From Neoceratodus forsteri (lineage: Eukaryota; Chordata; Ceratodontiformes; Ceratodontidae), in NCBI GenBank assembly GCA_016271365.2, contig CM057454.1:697515501-697579500 (forward strand): DNA of 64,000 nt. Reading direction: 5' to 3'. A model generated the notes under the pieces. The model saw nothing but the letters and a program-made list of their open reading frames with translations. It was not told the DNA's origin and searched no databases. The translations under genes and the position numbers were made by a program. Positions 1 to 11,805 of the stretch are shown in pieces (positions within the stretch are counted from its first letter, which is position 1; every line of letters starts with the position of its first letter).

Positions 1-239
1 TTAATATCTGCTTCCCAGCTAATTGTTACTAGGTACATTGACTGTGTTTGTTCATAACCTCTTTTTTGTGTTTGTTTCACTGCAGCTGCCCTTGTGAGGT
101 ATGTATTTCCTTCTCTTCTCTGAGCCTTTCCTTCTTCTCATCTGGCAGCCTAGGTTAACACAAGGACTCCTAGTACAGTCAGTGTGGTGAGTTATATCCC
201 AGGTACAATCCTTGCATTTTCAGTAAGTACACGCTTTCT
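1..239. other. unassigned flank upstream of a Tx1-like LINE
   Basis: No domain or terminus is recognisable here. It is probably the ORF1/ORF2 spacer of the LINE that follows, cut by the window edge. Confidence 0.3.
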
Positions 240-3200
240 GTGGTTACAATCTCCATGTGCCCCACTACAGCCTCGGCTAGTCACACCAGCTCCCCAACAG
301 TGGTTGTATCCTGGAATGTTAATTGTCTGAACCATCCCATCAAACAAACTAAGGTGCTCCAACATCTCCGTTCACTGCATACAAATATCGCCCTGCTTCA
401 AGAAACCCATCTTTTAAAGAAGGTGGTTCCATGGCTAAAGAAATATTGGGTCGGTACCATCTGTGCAAGTTTGGCCTCCTCCAAGACAAGAGGGGTAGCC
501 ATTCTTATCCGGCATACCTCGAGTTCTATCTTGGAGGAATCCAGACATGATCCACAAGGCAGATGAGTCGTTGCTAAACGTTCTTCCTCTGGGGGGAAAC
601 TGATTATTTGCAACCTGCATGCTCCCAAACACAGACCATACAGAATTTTTTCCATCAATTAGCCAGGCTATTTCCTCCGTATCCATGGCCGATGGCACCC
701 TTCCTCTAATAGTGGGTGGAGACTACAATATGGTTTTAGATGTATTTCTGGACAAGTCGAAGCCCTACTCCTCAGACCAGGTCCAAGGCCAGCTTGGCCC
801 TTCATGAACTGTGAGAGGAATGGGGCTTAACGGACCTCTGGTGTAGCAATAATACCTCTTGATGGGATTATACCTTTTATTCCAAGGTACATTCTACATA
901 TAGTCACATAGATTTCTTCCTTGCTAATACAGCAGCCACTCAAAATGTTCTTAATACCACAATTGGGAACATTATTATCTCCGACCATGCCCCGGTGATT
1001 ACCTCCTATACACTATGGGGACAATCCAAAACAGGTACTCGGTGGAGATGCAACCCTTTGTTATTGAAGGACCCAGGGTTTCACAAAACAATTTCCCAAA
1101 TTACCAAGGAGTATTTTGCTATTAATGCAAACTGTGGCATTCCTGCGGGTATGGTTTGGGAAGCATTTAAAGCAGTTCTTAGAGGCTGTATAATCGCCTT
1201 CTCAGCAGCCAAAAACAAGGCACGTAAAGCTAAGTTAGCTTATTGGCAAGCAGAATTGGAAGGACTAGAGTCCTGTTTCAAAGCTTCTCATGCCTCTCGG
1301 AGTGACAACTCCCTTATTTGGTGCATTGTGGGCCTTAAGTACCAAATTAATGCCACGCTGAATCAAAAGGCCGAGTGGCTTCTATTGCGATCAAAACATG
1401 CATACTGGGATGGGGGAGAAAAGAGTGGCAGATTGTTAGCATTTCGGCTCCGGAAGCAACAAGCTGCCACTCGCGTTCATGCCCTCTGTAACATATCCAG
1501 TAAGATTGTACATACCCCTCAAGACATCAATGACACCATGAAGGCCTTTTATCAGACCTTATATAAGTCGCAGCCTGACCTTTCCCCAACATCCGTAGAA
1601 CAGGAGTTGGATACATTTTGCCAACAGTTTGACTTACCGGGGCTTACCGCATTACAGGTGTCCACATTAGATGCCCCCTTACCCCAATAGAATTATGTGA
1701 AGCTTTGTCCCAAATGGCCAAAGGAAAGACTCCTGGTCCGGATGGCATGACGATTGAGCTATATCAAAAATTGGTACAAGACATATCTCAGCCGCTACTC
1801 CTTGCACTTCAGGAGACCCATGCAGCTGGTGCATTCCCCCAATCTATGAGAGAGGCCTTCATTACCCTTCTATCGAAAAAGTCTAATGATCCCCTGGACT
1901 GTGCAAATTTCCAGCCGATCTCACTACTTTTGGTAAACACAATGATCTTGGCCAAGATCCTAGCCACCAGGATGCTGGAGATGCTCCCGACTATCATTCA
2001 TCTGGCCCAGGTCTGTTTCATGTGAGGCAAATCGGGTGCAGACAACAAGACTCCTCCTTAACCTAAAATGGATAGCCTCCCATTCCTCAGACCCAATGGC
2101 TGCACTGGCAATAGACTTTACTAAAGCCTTCGACTCCATTGAGTGGCATTACTTGCACCAAGTCTTAAAAAGATATGGCTTTGGACCGTTTTTTTTGTCA
2201 GTGGGTGTCAACACTTTATGGATCCCCGATGGCTAGGATCTTGACCAACACTACTATTTTCATGCCCTTTCCACTGTATAGGGGTACCCAATGGAGTGCC
2301 CCTTATCCCCTCTTCTTTTCTTGGTTGCTCTGGACCCCCTCATTCGGTCTCTTATCGCGTCACATGATATTACTGGCATTGAGGTTGCTGGGAAATCTTA
2401 TTTGGTGGCGGCTTATGCCAATGATTTGTTGCTAACTCTTTCTCATCCAGAGCAGGCAATACAGCATATTTTACCCTTACTACAGACATTCTCAGCTCTA
2501 TTGGGCCTTTGTGCTAATCAGAGAAAAACACTCCTGGCCCCGTTGAATTCAGCTTGTAATAAAACTTGCTTACAAGGAACTGAGCTTCTCTGGGCAATGC
2601 AGGGTTTCTCCTACCTCGGCATAACCATTCCTTTCAAATGGTTGGATCTAGAGCCAGCCAATGTGTCGCCGTTACTATCTCAAATGACTGCAGAGATAGA
2701 GAGATGGAAAAGACTTCAGCTATCTTTGCCTGGAAAGGTGGCAGCAGTTCACATGCTCTTACTGCCACGAATCATGTACTGTACATCTTTAAAAATCTCC
2801 CAATACATCTTTCGCCCAAACTTTATGCTTCTCTTGAAACTCAAGTGTCTAGGTTCTTGTGGGAAGGGAAATCTCCCAGATGGAACAAGAGCACACTGAG
2901 AGCACACTGGTCCAAAGGGGGGCTGGGTTCTCCTTGGTTTCAAGGATATCATCTGTCATGCACCGCCGCTATGGATACTAGGTGGTTTGTTCCTAGTCCA
3001 ATACCCCTCCCGCTTTGGGTTCAACTGGATCTGATCTGGTGGCAGATACAAATCTGCATTTGTTATTACACCCCCGGAGCTGGAACCGGTGCACGCTGCC
3101 CCCCTTAATAGCTGAAACCAAATGGGCTTGGCACTCGCTAATGACTCTAACTCATACACCTTGGGCTGCCCAAGCCCCTCCATGGCTCTACACTCCTTTG

Positions 3201-4316
3201 TGGCATAACCAGGCTTTGGCAGTTGGTGACACTCCCATACACTGGCTCACATGGGAAGCCCAGAGCATCCACTATATACAGGACCTTTGCATTCCTGGCT
3301 CCTCTGTATTGATGTCCTTTGAACAAGTCTGACACAAATTTCATCTCCCGAGCAATGACCTTTGGAAATTTCTTCAATTACGCAGTGCTATACTAGCCAA
3401 TATGGCCTGTACATGTTCAGATTCCAAATGGAACTGGCTAGCCCACAGGCACAAAATCCCCTCAGCTGGGGCCTTATCTGAAGATTTTTTAGGACCTGGA
3501 GAGATGCCCAGGTAGACCCCTCAATTGCATGCCGACTGAAATGAATGGCTATCCTGAATACCCATATTTCTGAGGACTCCTGTAACTGTTATTTCCGAGA
3601 TTGTCATTATAGCTTTATGGATACCAAGAGCTGTTTTTTGCAGCTCAAGATACTGCTGCTTTGGTATCATACACCATCATCTCTACACTCCCACTGCCTT
3701 TCACAACATTCTAACTGTTGGCGCTGTCAGCAACCTGGGGCACATCTACTTCATATTCTGTGGTCGTGCCCTCTGCTTTCACACTTCTGGGCATTTATAA
3801 CTCAGGACTGCTCTACAATACTGGGCCTCCAGATCAACCTCTCTCATCCGAAACTCCTTCTAGGAGACACTACCATCCTAACTGCTCTAACTCAACCTCA
3901 GAGGCAATGGGTTGTACTTATACTTATAGAGGCTAAGCGACTTGTACTTATGTACTGGTGTTGACCTACTCCTCTGACTCACTCCCAGTGGCATGAGGCA
4001 CTAGCTAGATTAGCTTCACTAGAATGTTTATCTTGTACTTACCTAGGTCGTATGGACCAATATGCTGCCAGATGGGAAGCCTATCTCCAATCACCTCTTT
4101 GCAAAATTCCTAACCTAGTCTGTGACCCCTCCTCTTTGACTACATGATATTTCATTTCTATAACCATTATTCCTGTTCCTATCTGTCTGTAATACTCAAA
4201 GTTAGTGGAACTTCACCTTGGCGCATATGGAACATGTTACCTCTCTATGAGCATGAATGTATGTGATACTATACTTCTATATGGAACATAATAAAAATTA
4301 TTCTATAATAAAAAAG
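240..4316 (+). mobile_element. Tx1-like L1 LINE, copy 1 (decayed)
   Basis: A non-LTR retrotransposon copy read on the plus strand: apurinic-type endonuclease, reverse transcriptase, C-terminal zinc knuckle, then a short 3' UTR ending in an A-rich AATAAAAATT tail at about 4290-4316. The order and motif wording match the Tx1/L1 clade. ORF1 is not in the window. Many frameshifts and stops show an old copy. Its 3' end abuts the interior of a second Tx1-like copy, so copy 1 probably inserted into copy 2. Confidence 0.85.
312..3965 (+). pseudogene. ORF2 (endonuclease-reverse transcriptase) of Tx1-like copy 1
   Basis: In an intact copy this protein would nick target DNA and prime reverse transcription from the nick. 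Endonuclease motifs are visible in order: SWNVNCLN (~322), LLQETHL (~391), GGDYNM (~714) and SDHAPV (~980). The RT region begins near 1690 with GKTPGPDGM, followed by FTKAFDSIEW (~2117), a degraded CPLSPLLF block (~2295) and the catalytic box as YAND (~2412) instead of YADD. A C-terminal CWRCQQ..HLLHILWSC knuckle lies at about 3716-3777. The frame is broken at least near 570, 810, 1690, 2030, 2240 and 2900. Family assignment is from motif wording only. Confidence 0.8.
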
Positions 4317-4597
4317 GAAAAAAAGAATGGCAGGGTATTGAGCTTCAAGGTGAACATTATTCAGGAATGTTATAAATGCTCATAAATTTGTTCTCTTTGA
4401 TGGTTCTAAGTATTGCTTTGGTAACAAAGGGATGCATCATTCTATGGGGGGAGGGGGAGGGGAAGGGAAGGCTTGTGATGAAAGTCTTAAGTCATCATGG
4501 ATCTAGGGATTTTGGAGTTGTAGTCACTAGGACTGGGGGGGAATTCATGTTTCTTTAAAGTCTGTGACATTTGTCATTTATATGGGTTTATACTTTT

Positions 4598-5230
4598 ACT
4601 TTTTTTTATTTAGTATGCTTTTTGCCCCTTGCTCTGTGGGTATCAGCCAACTGAGTGCATCTACCTTGCCCTCCTATTACCACCGACCTCTACTATCACC
4701 GTTACTCCCTGGCTGTCCCCCCAGGGTTGGGCCGTGGTACTGCTGTCTGCCTGCCTATGATGGGGAAAGGTGCCGGCTACCCGGCATTGCCTCCTGGCTT
4801 CCCTCCCCAGGCGGGGTTCAGGGTTGTAGTGGCCCACTACAATTCATACCAAGTCGGCGATGGTGGAGTGGCAGAGAGCCATACAGGCCAGGCACAGAGG
4901 CTGCTTCATGAGTCGGGATCAGGAATTTTGTATGCCCACTGAGGAGCCAGACGTGCACTGACGTCAGTGCACTGAGTGCAGATGTCCACTGGCTCCACCC
5001 CCTTGTAAATGCCCCACTTCCTGCCAAACACCCAGCCTCCACTGGGTGTCATTGCAGTGCAGTGCATGGTCCTCACCTGCCCCAAAGGAAGGAGAGCTGT
5101 CGCAGGATGCTCAATCCTTCCTTCCCCCAGCCAGCTCCTGGCAGCTCGAGTTCATTCCCGAACACGGGTCACCGGCACAGTGCGAGGTGTGGCATCCAGT
5201 GCCTCAACCCTCAGCACCACTGGGCCAGCT
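4598..5230 (-). mobile_element. long tRNA-derived SINE, family S1, copy a
   Basis: The insertion is bounded by a perfect 14-bp target-site duplication, GGGTTTATACTTTT, at 4584-4597 and 5231-5244. A T-run at 4600-4608 is the antisense A-tail. The head, read on the minus strand from 5230, starts GCTGGCCCAGTGG and has a box-B-like GTTCGGGAATG stretch, so it is tRNA-like. The first ~170 nt match the plus-strand copy at 45052-45631 closely (shared GGATGCCACACCTCG and GGAGCTGGCT). At about 633 bp it is long for a simple tRNA SINE. Confidence 0.8.
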
Positions 5231-5422
5231 GGGTTTATACTTTTTCATTGTATGGAGGGGAGTGGATTAGCCCGTGGACATTTGTTATTATGGGTTTTTG
5301 GGGAGATACATGGTTGGGGGGTAGGGGGTCAGGGTAGTAGCTCAGCAAATCTTTTCAGTCTTTCCTTTGCTGTTTGTTCAGTAGTGAGTGGTCTGCCTAA
5401 GCTAACTAATATCACAGTGGTA

Positions 5423-6010
5423 TGCCGGGTCCTTTCTTGATAACAACCTGGAATATTAAAGGGTCCCAAGATAAGTGCAAGCATCATATGGTGCTCCATC
5501 ATGTTAAAGGACTTCAAGTCAGGTATTGCCTGTTTACAAGAAACCCACCTTAGTTGTGAGGATATTCACTATTTTTGTCATGAGTGGGTAGGACAAGTAT
5601 TTGGTGTTGGTAATAGCAGTCAGAGGGTGTCCTTTTAACTGATTGAAGAATATTGGGACCCTGAAGGATGTCACGTACTCTTACATGGGAAACTTGGACT
5701 TTCTCAGGAGGTGTTGGATTCCTTTTACTGTCCAAATTCTGATTACCCCACCTTTTTTACCAAGCTGCTCCCTCTCTTAGCTCCCTTCTCCAATCTCCCA
5801 ATTTTTAGAGGAGGATATTGGAATTTGGTCTATCAGCCAGATTTAGACAAATCAAGTTTGAGTAGGTGGGGTCTGTCCCCGGGGCAGAGGGTGCTGCATG
5901 AATTGATGGACGGTTTGGGTCTCATTGATCCGTGGCACCTCCTTCACCACTCTGAGAAGCAGTTCCCATTCTATTTCCTCTCACAGGGCCCCATAAGGGC
6001 AAATCTTTAA
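5423..6010 (+). pseudogene. endonuclease domain of Tx1-like copy 2
   Basis: Reads TTWNIKGSQDK (~5440), IACLQETHL after a frameshift (~5525), then FRGGYWNLVYQPDLDKS (~5804; a degraded GGDFN box) and a C-terminal WHLLHHSEKQFPF segment. This is an L1/Tx1-type endonuclease. The GGDFN asparagine context is degraded to GGYWN, so the catalytic site is lost. Confidence 0.65.
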
Positions 6011-6059
6011 GACCACTGATCATGTAACGCAACTCAACAACCGCCCAATGTGAAAAAAG

Positions 6060-6340
6060 TGAACCTCACAGCACTGGTCGCCTACTTAATTGGAAATCAA
6101 AACTAAAAACTATTTTATTATACAGGGGAAAAACCCCCCGCACCCCCCAAAATATAGATTGTAAACTCCAGGGGGAATGGACATAGAAGAAAATAGAACC
6201 CCCCCCCCAGGAAGCAAAATAGCTTCCTGCACCAGAATCTGAACCGGCACCACAGGCTCCAAGGGCAGTGGCTCATGCCACCACTACACCACATGGCGAG
6301 CTGAGCTGGTCTTGGCCAAATTGGTTTACTTATCTCCTTT
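6060..6340 (-). mobile_element. tRNA-related SINE-like sequence
   Basis: On the minus strand, 6311-6201 reads as a tRNA-like head: box A TGGTGTAGTGGTGGCATGAG and box B GGTTCAGATTC about 40 nt later. The remaining body runs to an A/T-rich stretch near 6100. No anticodon-arm folding is convincing, so this is not called as a functional tRNA. No duplication was found. The ends are approximate. Confidence 0.5.
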
Positions 6341-6430
6341 CTTGTGAGTGTAGCGCATGTCCCTCAGTACTACACTCACTATAATCATTCTTCACTATAA
6401 TCATTCAATGCTCTTTTTTCCACTTACTCT

Positions 6431-7365
6431 AAAGGTGAGAGGTATCATTGAGTCGCTCATATTGAGCCACTCAGTAATACTCGCTCACATTGCTTGATGT
6501 TGGTTCAGACATAACTGGGTGAGGATAAGAGATTCTATTTCTTAGGTGTAGGTTTTGGAGGCCGGGGAGAGGCAAGTTGAAGTTAAAATCCCTCATTAGG
6601 ATAAGTTCACTTTGTGGACAATCAGAGACTAATGAAGAACTGCAGCTGACCAGGGAGTCAGGGGGCAAGCGGGGAGATGTATAAAGAGATCTGATGAGGA
6701 TTGGGAGGGAGCCAGGTAGGGAGATTCAAGCAGTAATAAGTTCATAGGATGAACAAATAGATCAGGATAGGATAGTAGATGTGGTCTACTTAGATTTCAG
6801 TAAGTCTTATGACACTGTTCCACATAGAAGACTCAAGGAAACCTATCAGCTTAGGGTTGGATTCTAAGGTGGTAAACTGGGTAAGAAATTGGTTATGGGA
6901 GAGGTGATAAATGGTGGTGGTAAACAGAGTTCACTCTAGAGAAGACAGAATGACCAGCAAGGTGTCGCTTGGATCAGAATTAGGACCAGTCTGATTCAAT
7001 GTCTTTATAAGTGACATTGCAAATGAACTGGAAGGGAAGGTATGTCTCTTTTTGGATAATATCAAAATCTGCAATAGAGTGGACAGTCCAGAGGGGCTGG
7101 AAAGATTGTGCAGAAACCTGAGATAATTTGAGAAGTGGTCAATGGAATGGCAGCTGGGTATCAATGTGGAAAAGTACAAAATCATGCACCTGGGGCCCAG
7201 AGTCCCTGAGACAGAGTACAAAATGGGAGAAGAGGTATTGGCAGTCACCAAGCAGGAAAATGACCTGGGAGTAATCGTATCTGTTGAACTCAGGGTGGGA
7301 AGCAGTGCAACTGGCAGGTCCAATGGGATGTTGGGGTTCATAGGTATAGTAGTATGACAGAGGTT
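6431..7365 (+). mobile_element. CR1-like LINE fragment A
   Basis: Plus-strand CR1-type reverse transcriptase. Readable pieces are YLDFSKSYDTVPH (~6790), a degraded GPV.FNVFISDIANELEGK block (~6985), LFLDNIKICNRV (~7050; the catalytic box reads FLDN where FADD is expected) and WQLGINVEKYKIMHLG (~7150). Endonuclease-linker remnants precede it. Several stops. Both ends are truncated. Confidence 0.75.
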
Positions 7366-7544
7366 TATAGTATGGCAATTTTTATTCTGCAGTATTTACT
7401 TGAAATTTTTATATATTATTTATTTCCATGCTGCTGTATTATTTTTGTACAAACATATGACAAAGCTAGCAAAATAATGCCATTAGGCTTATCAAATCTG
7501 CTTATATTGCAGGGTCCTTAGCATCAACTACTGACCCTGACCCC
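7366..7544. other. A/T-rich unassigned spacer
   Basis: No coding similarity or repeat structure seen. Confidence 0.3.
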
Positions 7545-8449
7545 AATCTACCTTTCTCTTCCGTCCTCCCTTCTCTTGACCTTTATTTTCTGCTTAACTC
7601 TGTCCCAGCCTCTCTTCAATCTACCTAACTTTTTCAGTGAAACCACCTCCATAGGAAGCTCATTGCAACTGCCACCACCCTCTTCATGAAGAATTGCCTC
7701 CTTGACTTTCTCCGAAACCTCCTTCCTTCCAGCATAAGACTGTGTCACCTCATGTTTTGGTCCCCACTAAGCTTGAAGGGACCATCCTTGTCCACCCTAT
7801 TTATTCCTTTCAAAGGCTTGAAGGTCTCAATCATGTCCCTTCCCCCTCTTCCTCTCACTCTCCTCTCCTCCAGGGAGTACACATTCAAGGTCTCTGACCT
7901 CTCCTTGTACGTTCTATGCTGCTGGCCTATGATCATCTTAGTTATCCTCCTTTGGAATGTCTCCAGCAGGTTTATGTCATTTTTAGGGCTGTGGGCAGAG
8001 CCTACAGCCATTTTGGGATTGATCTTTTCCCTTAAAATGACTGATCATGGCACCTTCCGTTGGACTTTTGGAAGTTTGCTTCTGAAAGTCGAATGGAGTT
8101 TGTAACACTCCACCATGATCATTCACTACAGACACACGATTTCAGCTGTTACTTCTGCATTCTGGGACAAGAACTTCGCATGCGCACCTTGCATGCATGC
8201 ACAGTTCTGCTGGCGTTGCCATCTTGTGAATGGCAGAATGGCATTCACCGCAACTATGCATACACAAAAGCTGCACATACACAGTTGAATCACTGCTGCC
8301 ATGTTGTGAATGGCACTCCTCCTGCACCCTAACACTGCTCCTGTCCTCCCCGACCCCTCCATTCCCTCCCAGCACTGGCAGCTAATAAAACCCTCTCACT
8401 GCCTCCCACTGCTGCTGGTCCTCTCCACTCCCTCCGTTTCCTATCCCTG

Positions 8450-8660
8450 CACCGACATCAGGGTGCCCATTCCCTCATGTCAGCATCATGTAACTCCCTC
8501 AACTCATGTGGCACACTGGAGCCCACCCCAGTGTGTCCAAATTTTTTTTTTTTTATTCTTTTACCCCTGCCAACATCAGGGTGCCCAATCCCCATGTCAG
8601 CATCATGTACCCCCAGCTCATATTGAACACTGGGAGCCCACCTCATTGTGCCCAAATGTA
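8450..8660 (+). repeat. tandem duplication, ~126-bp unit
   Basis: Two units share ACATCAGGGTGCCCA, TGTCAGCATCATGTA and ACTGG(G)AGCCCACC. They are separated by a T-rich run at 8541-8554. This sits in the minisatellite slot of the family P element. Confidence 0.75.
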
Positions 8661-8998
8661 TGTTTGTTTTCCTGTAAATAAAGAAAACTGTCCCTCAACA
8701 TCTTGTTTTTTTACCTGTAAAAAAGAAAATGGTCCCTCATCATCAGCCCAGTCCCCCATCCCCCTCTCACTGACCCCCACTGAGCACCACTTCCTACCCC
8801 CTTACCCCATACTTACCTCTGAGGTTGGCGCTGTCATCTTCTCTGGACTGGGATATGCCTACACTCTTCAAAGCTGAACCACAAACTAAAGAATCAAAAG
8901 GTAAGCATGGTATAATGGCAGTCAATGGGGTTTTCAACTTATATTAATATATCAATTATTTTCAGGAATTTTGCCCCAAATTTTCAACAAAGGTTCTT

Positions 8999-9135
8999 GG
9001 GACCCCACCTCATGAACACTGTCACTGTCATTTCATTACTCAGTCCCAAAAGGTGATTTCACGGTTACTGTGTGGAATCACCTTTTGGGACCAATTAATG
9101 AAATGACAGTGCCACTGTTCATGAGGTGGGGTCCC
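8999..9135. repeat. long hairpin (inverted repeat), ~64-bp arms
   Basis: Left arm 8999-9062 and right arm 9071-9135 pair over almost their whole length (GGGACCCCACCTCATGAACA against TGTTCATGAGGTGGGGTCCC; AAAAGGTGATTTCAC against GTGGAATCACCTTTT), with a ~8-nt loop. Confidence 0.9.
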
Positions 9136-11546
9136 AAAAAGCCTGTGTTGCAAATCTGGTGAAAAAATTCCAGAAAATGATTGCATTATGAGTGTGTGTG
9201 TTGTGCAGTTTCTATGCACGCTCCTAACTTTGCCAGTTTTTAATATTTTCACTCTAGATTTTCAACATTGCCATTTTTGCACACCTCCTTATTAACAGTA
9301 TAGCTGTCATTTTTCACATCCTGTCCAAAAAGCATTTTCGCACCTGTGGCACAGAATGGGCATGGTTGCTCTGCAAAATCACCTTTTGGGACAAGTGAAT
9401 GAAATGACAGTGACACTCTTCATGAGGTGTGGTCCCAAAAATGCCATATTGAAAATATGGTTAAACAATTACAAAAAATGGTCAAGTTACACCCGGCTTT
9501 TCAAAATTTTCTTCGAACATGTGTAACTTTGGTCATTTGGCAGCTTGATACAGCTGTATTGGCTCTGGCTAAGGTTTTGCTAAGTTATAGACACCGATAC
9601 TGTACACTGTACTCTAGCTGCAGCCTCAGTAATGACCTGTACAAGAGCAGTATTACCTCCTCCCACCTGTTGTTGATCCCCTGGCAATGCAGCCCAGCAT
9701 TTTATTTGCCTTTCCTGCTGCCTTCTTACATTGCATGGAGTGCATCAGGTCACTAGTGATCATCATTCCCAGGTCTTCCTTCCCATCCTCAGTTGCAGAT
9801 ACCTGGACCCCTCCCAGGCTGAACTCAGCCCTCGGGTTCTTGGCTCCAGTGTGCATGATCTTGCATTTCTTTGCACTGAAACCAAGTTGCCAAATACTGG
9901 ACCACATCTCTAGCTTTTCCAGATGTTACCTTAGGTCTAGTATCCTTTCTGCTGTGTCCACACTCCCACAGAGCTTGGTGTCATCCACGAATAAGCACAT
10001 TTTGCCCTTAATGTCATCCCCCTTATTACTGATGAAGACATTGAACAAAACCAGTCTGAGCACCAAACCCTATAGGACCCCACTGGTGACCTCCTTCATG
10101 CTGAAGAGCTCACTTCCCACAACCATTCACATGGTGCTGCCCCTTTGCCAGTTTTCCACCAACACAGTCATCTTCTCGCCAACCCCTAGATTCACCAACT
10201 TCCTGATCAACCTCTTGTGAGGTACAGATTCAAAGGCCTTGCTGAAGCCCAAGTAAAGTATGTCCACCACTTGGCCTCTGTCTATTATTTTAGTGATCCA
10301 GTCAAAGAAGTCAAGCAGATTTGTTTGATATGACCTCCCTCATGTAAACCAATGTTGCCTCTCATCCTGGAGACCATAATCATCTAGATACTCTACTAAC
10401 CATCTTTATGCATGGTCTCCATGAGCTTGCACATGATTGAGGACAGACTGACCACACTGTAGTTTCCTACATTGTCCTTGGGACAGTTACATGCAAGGGC
10501 ACTGCATGTGCCATTCTCCAGTCGTTCAGTGCCAGGCCCAACTCCAGCTAACTATTGAACAGGTCAGCCAATGGATCTGCAAGCTCTTCCATCAGCTTCA
10601 TGAGCACACTTTGGTGTATGCCATCTAGGCATGAAGATTTATCTACCCTCAATGCTAGAAACCTGTCCACACCCTGTCCACCTGCATCAAAACATCTGTG
10701 CACCCTCCCCCCTTATCCTCTCCTTCCCCTTCCTGAATTTCTTGTAGGGTGATCTCTCTTCCCTTACTGCCTGGATGACTTCAGTGCTTAATCACCTGGG
10801 TACTTTGGCTCTAGAGTTCTTCCCTTTGAGTCTAATGCACTCCCTTGTGGTAACCATTATTCCCTCCTTGATGATGGACCACTTTGGTCCACCCCCTATC
10901 CACTCTGATGCTTGCCAGGTGACTCCTTAGCAGCTCACCCATCTTCCTGAAGTCTGCCTTTCTAAAATCCAGGGTTGTGATCTTAGTGGGGCATTTTCCC
11001 TGCCTATGTCCAACCAGAACCACACTGTGTGATGGTCAAGCTTACCCTGTGCTCCTTGTCCTGTCTATCCTGGACATGGTCCCCATTCATCAGCACCAGA
11101 TCAAGGATTGTCCCCTGTCTGGTGGGTTCTGTGATTCCCTGTGTCAGTAACCCACTTTGCGGCATATCAAGGATTACCTGACCCCTGGTGCAGATCATAC
11201 ATTTTACCTTGATCAGTTCTGTTCTCTCCTTTTCCTCCTTCCCAAGGACACATCAGGAAATGAGCTGTTGCCAGCTTAGTATAACTTTCCTGGTAAAACT
11301 TGTGAAATCATTAAATAATATATAAATAGGGAGAGGTATCACTGGCAGAAGAAGGGAGGTGGTGTTGCCACTGTATAGATTGCTGGTGAAATCACACCTG
11401 GAGTACTGTGTCCAGTTGTTGAGACCACATCTCAGGAAGGACACAGAGTGGAGACTGTCCAGAGGAGGGCAACTTAAGTGGTGCAGGGGCTGCATCCAAA
11501 GCCCTATGAGAAGAGACTGTAGGACCTCAATATGTACACCTCAGTG

Positions 11547-11805
11547 GAAGTCTTTAGAAAAGTCTGTAAAAAAGGACTCAAAAACCTATTTGCTCAGGCT
11601 TTTGATGTCTATATTATTTATTTATGAGTGACCTATTTATGGGTATGCAATCCTGCTTTTAGTTTTTATATTTTAAATTAGTGTTAAACTAATATTTATA
11701 TTTACTGTTGTCAGTTTCATTTATTTGCTATTGTCTCTTTGTACTGGTGCCCTTGGCCTCTGGGGAAGGTCACCATAAATAAATAAAACTACTACAGCTA
11801 TACTA
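11547..11805 (+). mobile_element. short L2-type LINE 3' end
   Basis: Encodes the remnant KSVKKDSKTYLLRLL, followed by an A/T-rich UTR and the L2-like terminus GGCCTCTGGGGAAGGTCACCATAAATAAATAAA. It interrupts the CR1 open frame at the SLEE.. region. Confidence 0.55.

Larger units (their letters stand above)
4317..6020 (+). mobile_element. Tx1-like L1 LINE, copy 2 (fragment, split by a SINE)
   Basis: The pre-endonuclease region and endonuclease of a second Tx1-like LINE. It is interrupted at 4598-5230 by an antisense SINE flanked by a 14-bp duplication of the site. Coding similarity stops near 6020, after the endonuclease C-terminus. The RT is absent. Confidence 0.7.
8011..9589. mobile_element. 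palindromic non-autonomous element, family P, copy 1
   Basis: It interrupts a CR1 reading frame, which bounds it to within a few bases; exact termini and duplication could not be fixed (a TCT triplet occurs at both edges). Order: ~250 bp unique, a duplicated ~126-bp repeat, a CCTGTAAAAAAGAAAATGGTCCC box, a TACTTACCTCTGAGG segment, a 137-bp hairpin, then a ~300-bp segment ending in a third hairpin-arm copy (9389-9435). The same order is seen in the elements at 51546-52540 and, inverted, 32730-38246. No coding capacity. Confidence 0.65.
7545..11250 (-). mobile_element. CR1-like LINE B, split by an insertion
   Basis: Minus-strand CR1 in two blocks. 11250-9590 carries the endonuclease C-terminal/linker region (FRKADFRKMGELL near 10950), RT remnants and WQLGFSAKKCKIMHTG with GKANKMLGCIARG (9880-9660), breaking off after LEYSVQY. 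8010-7545 resumes with KNDINLLETFQRRITKMI and the C-terminal SLEERR segment. The two halves rejoin in the normal CR1 order, so the 8011-9589 sequence is an insertion in the RT C-terminal region. Confidence 0.8.

Noticed and set aside
6201..6311. functional tRNA gene on the minus strand
   Set aside because: Boxes A and B are present, but stem complementarity is poor and the body continues as a SINE.
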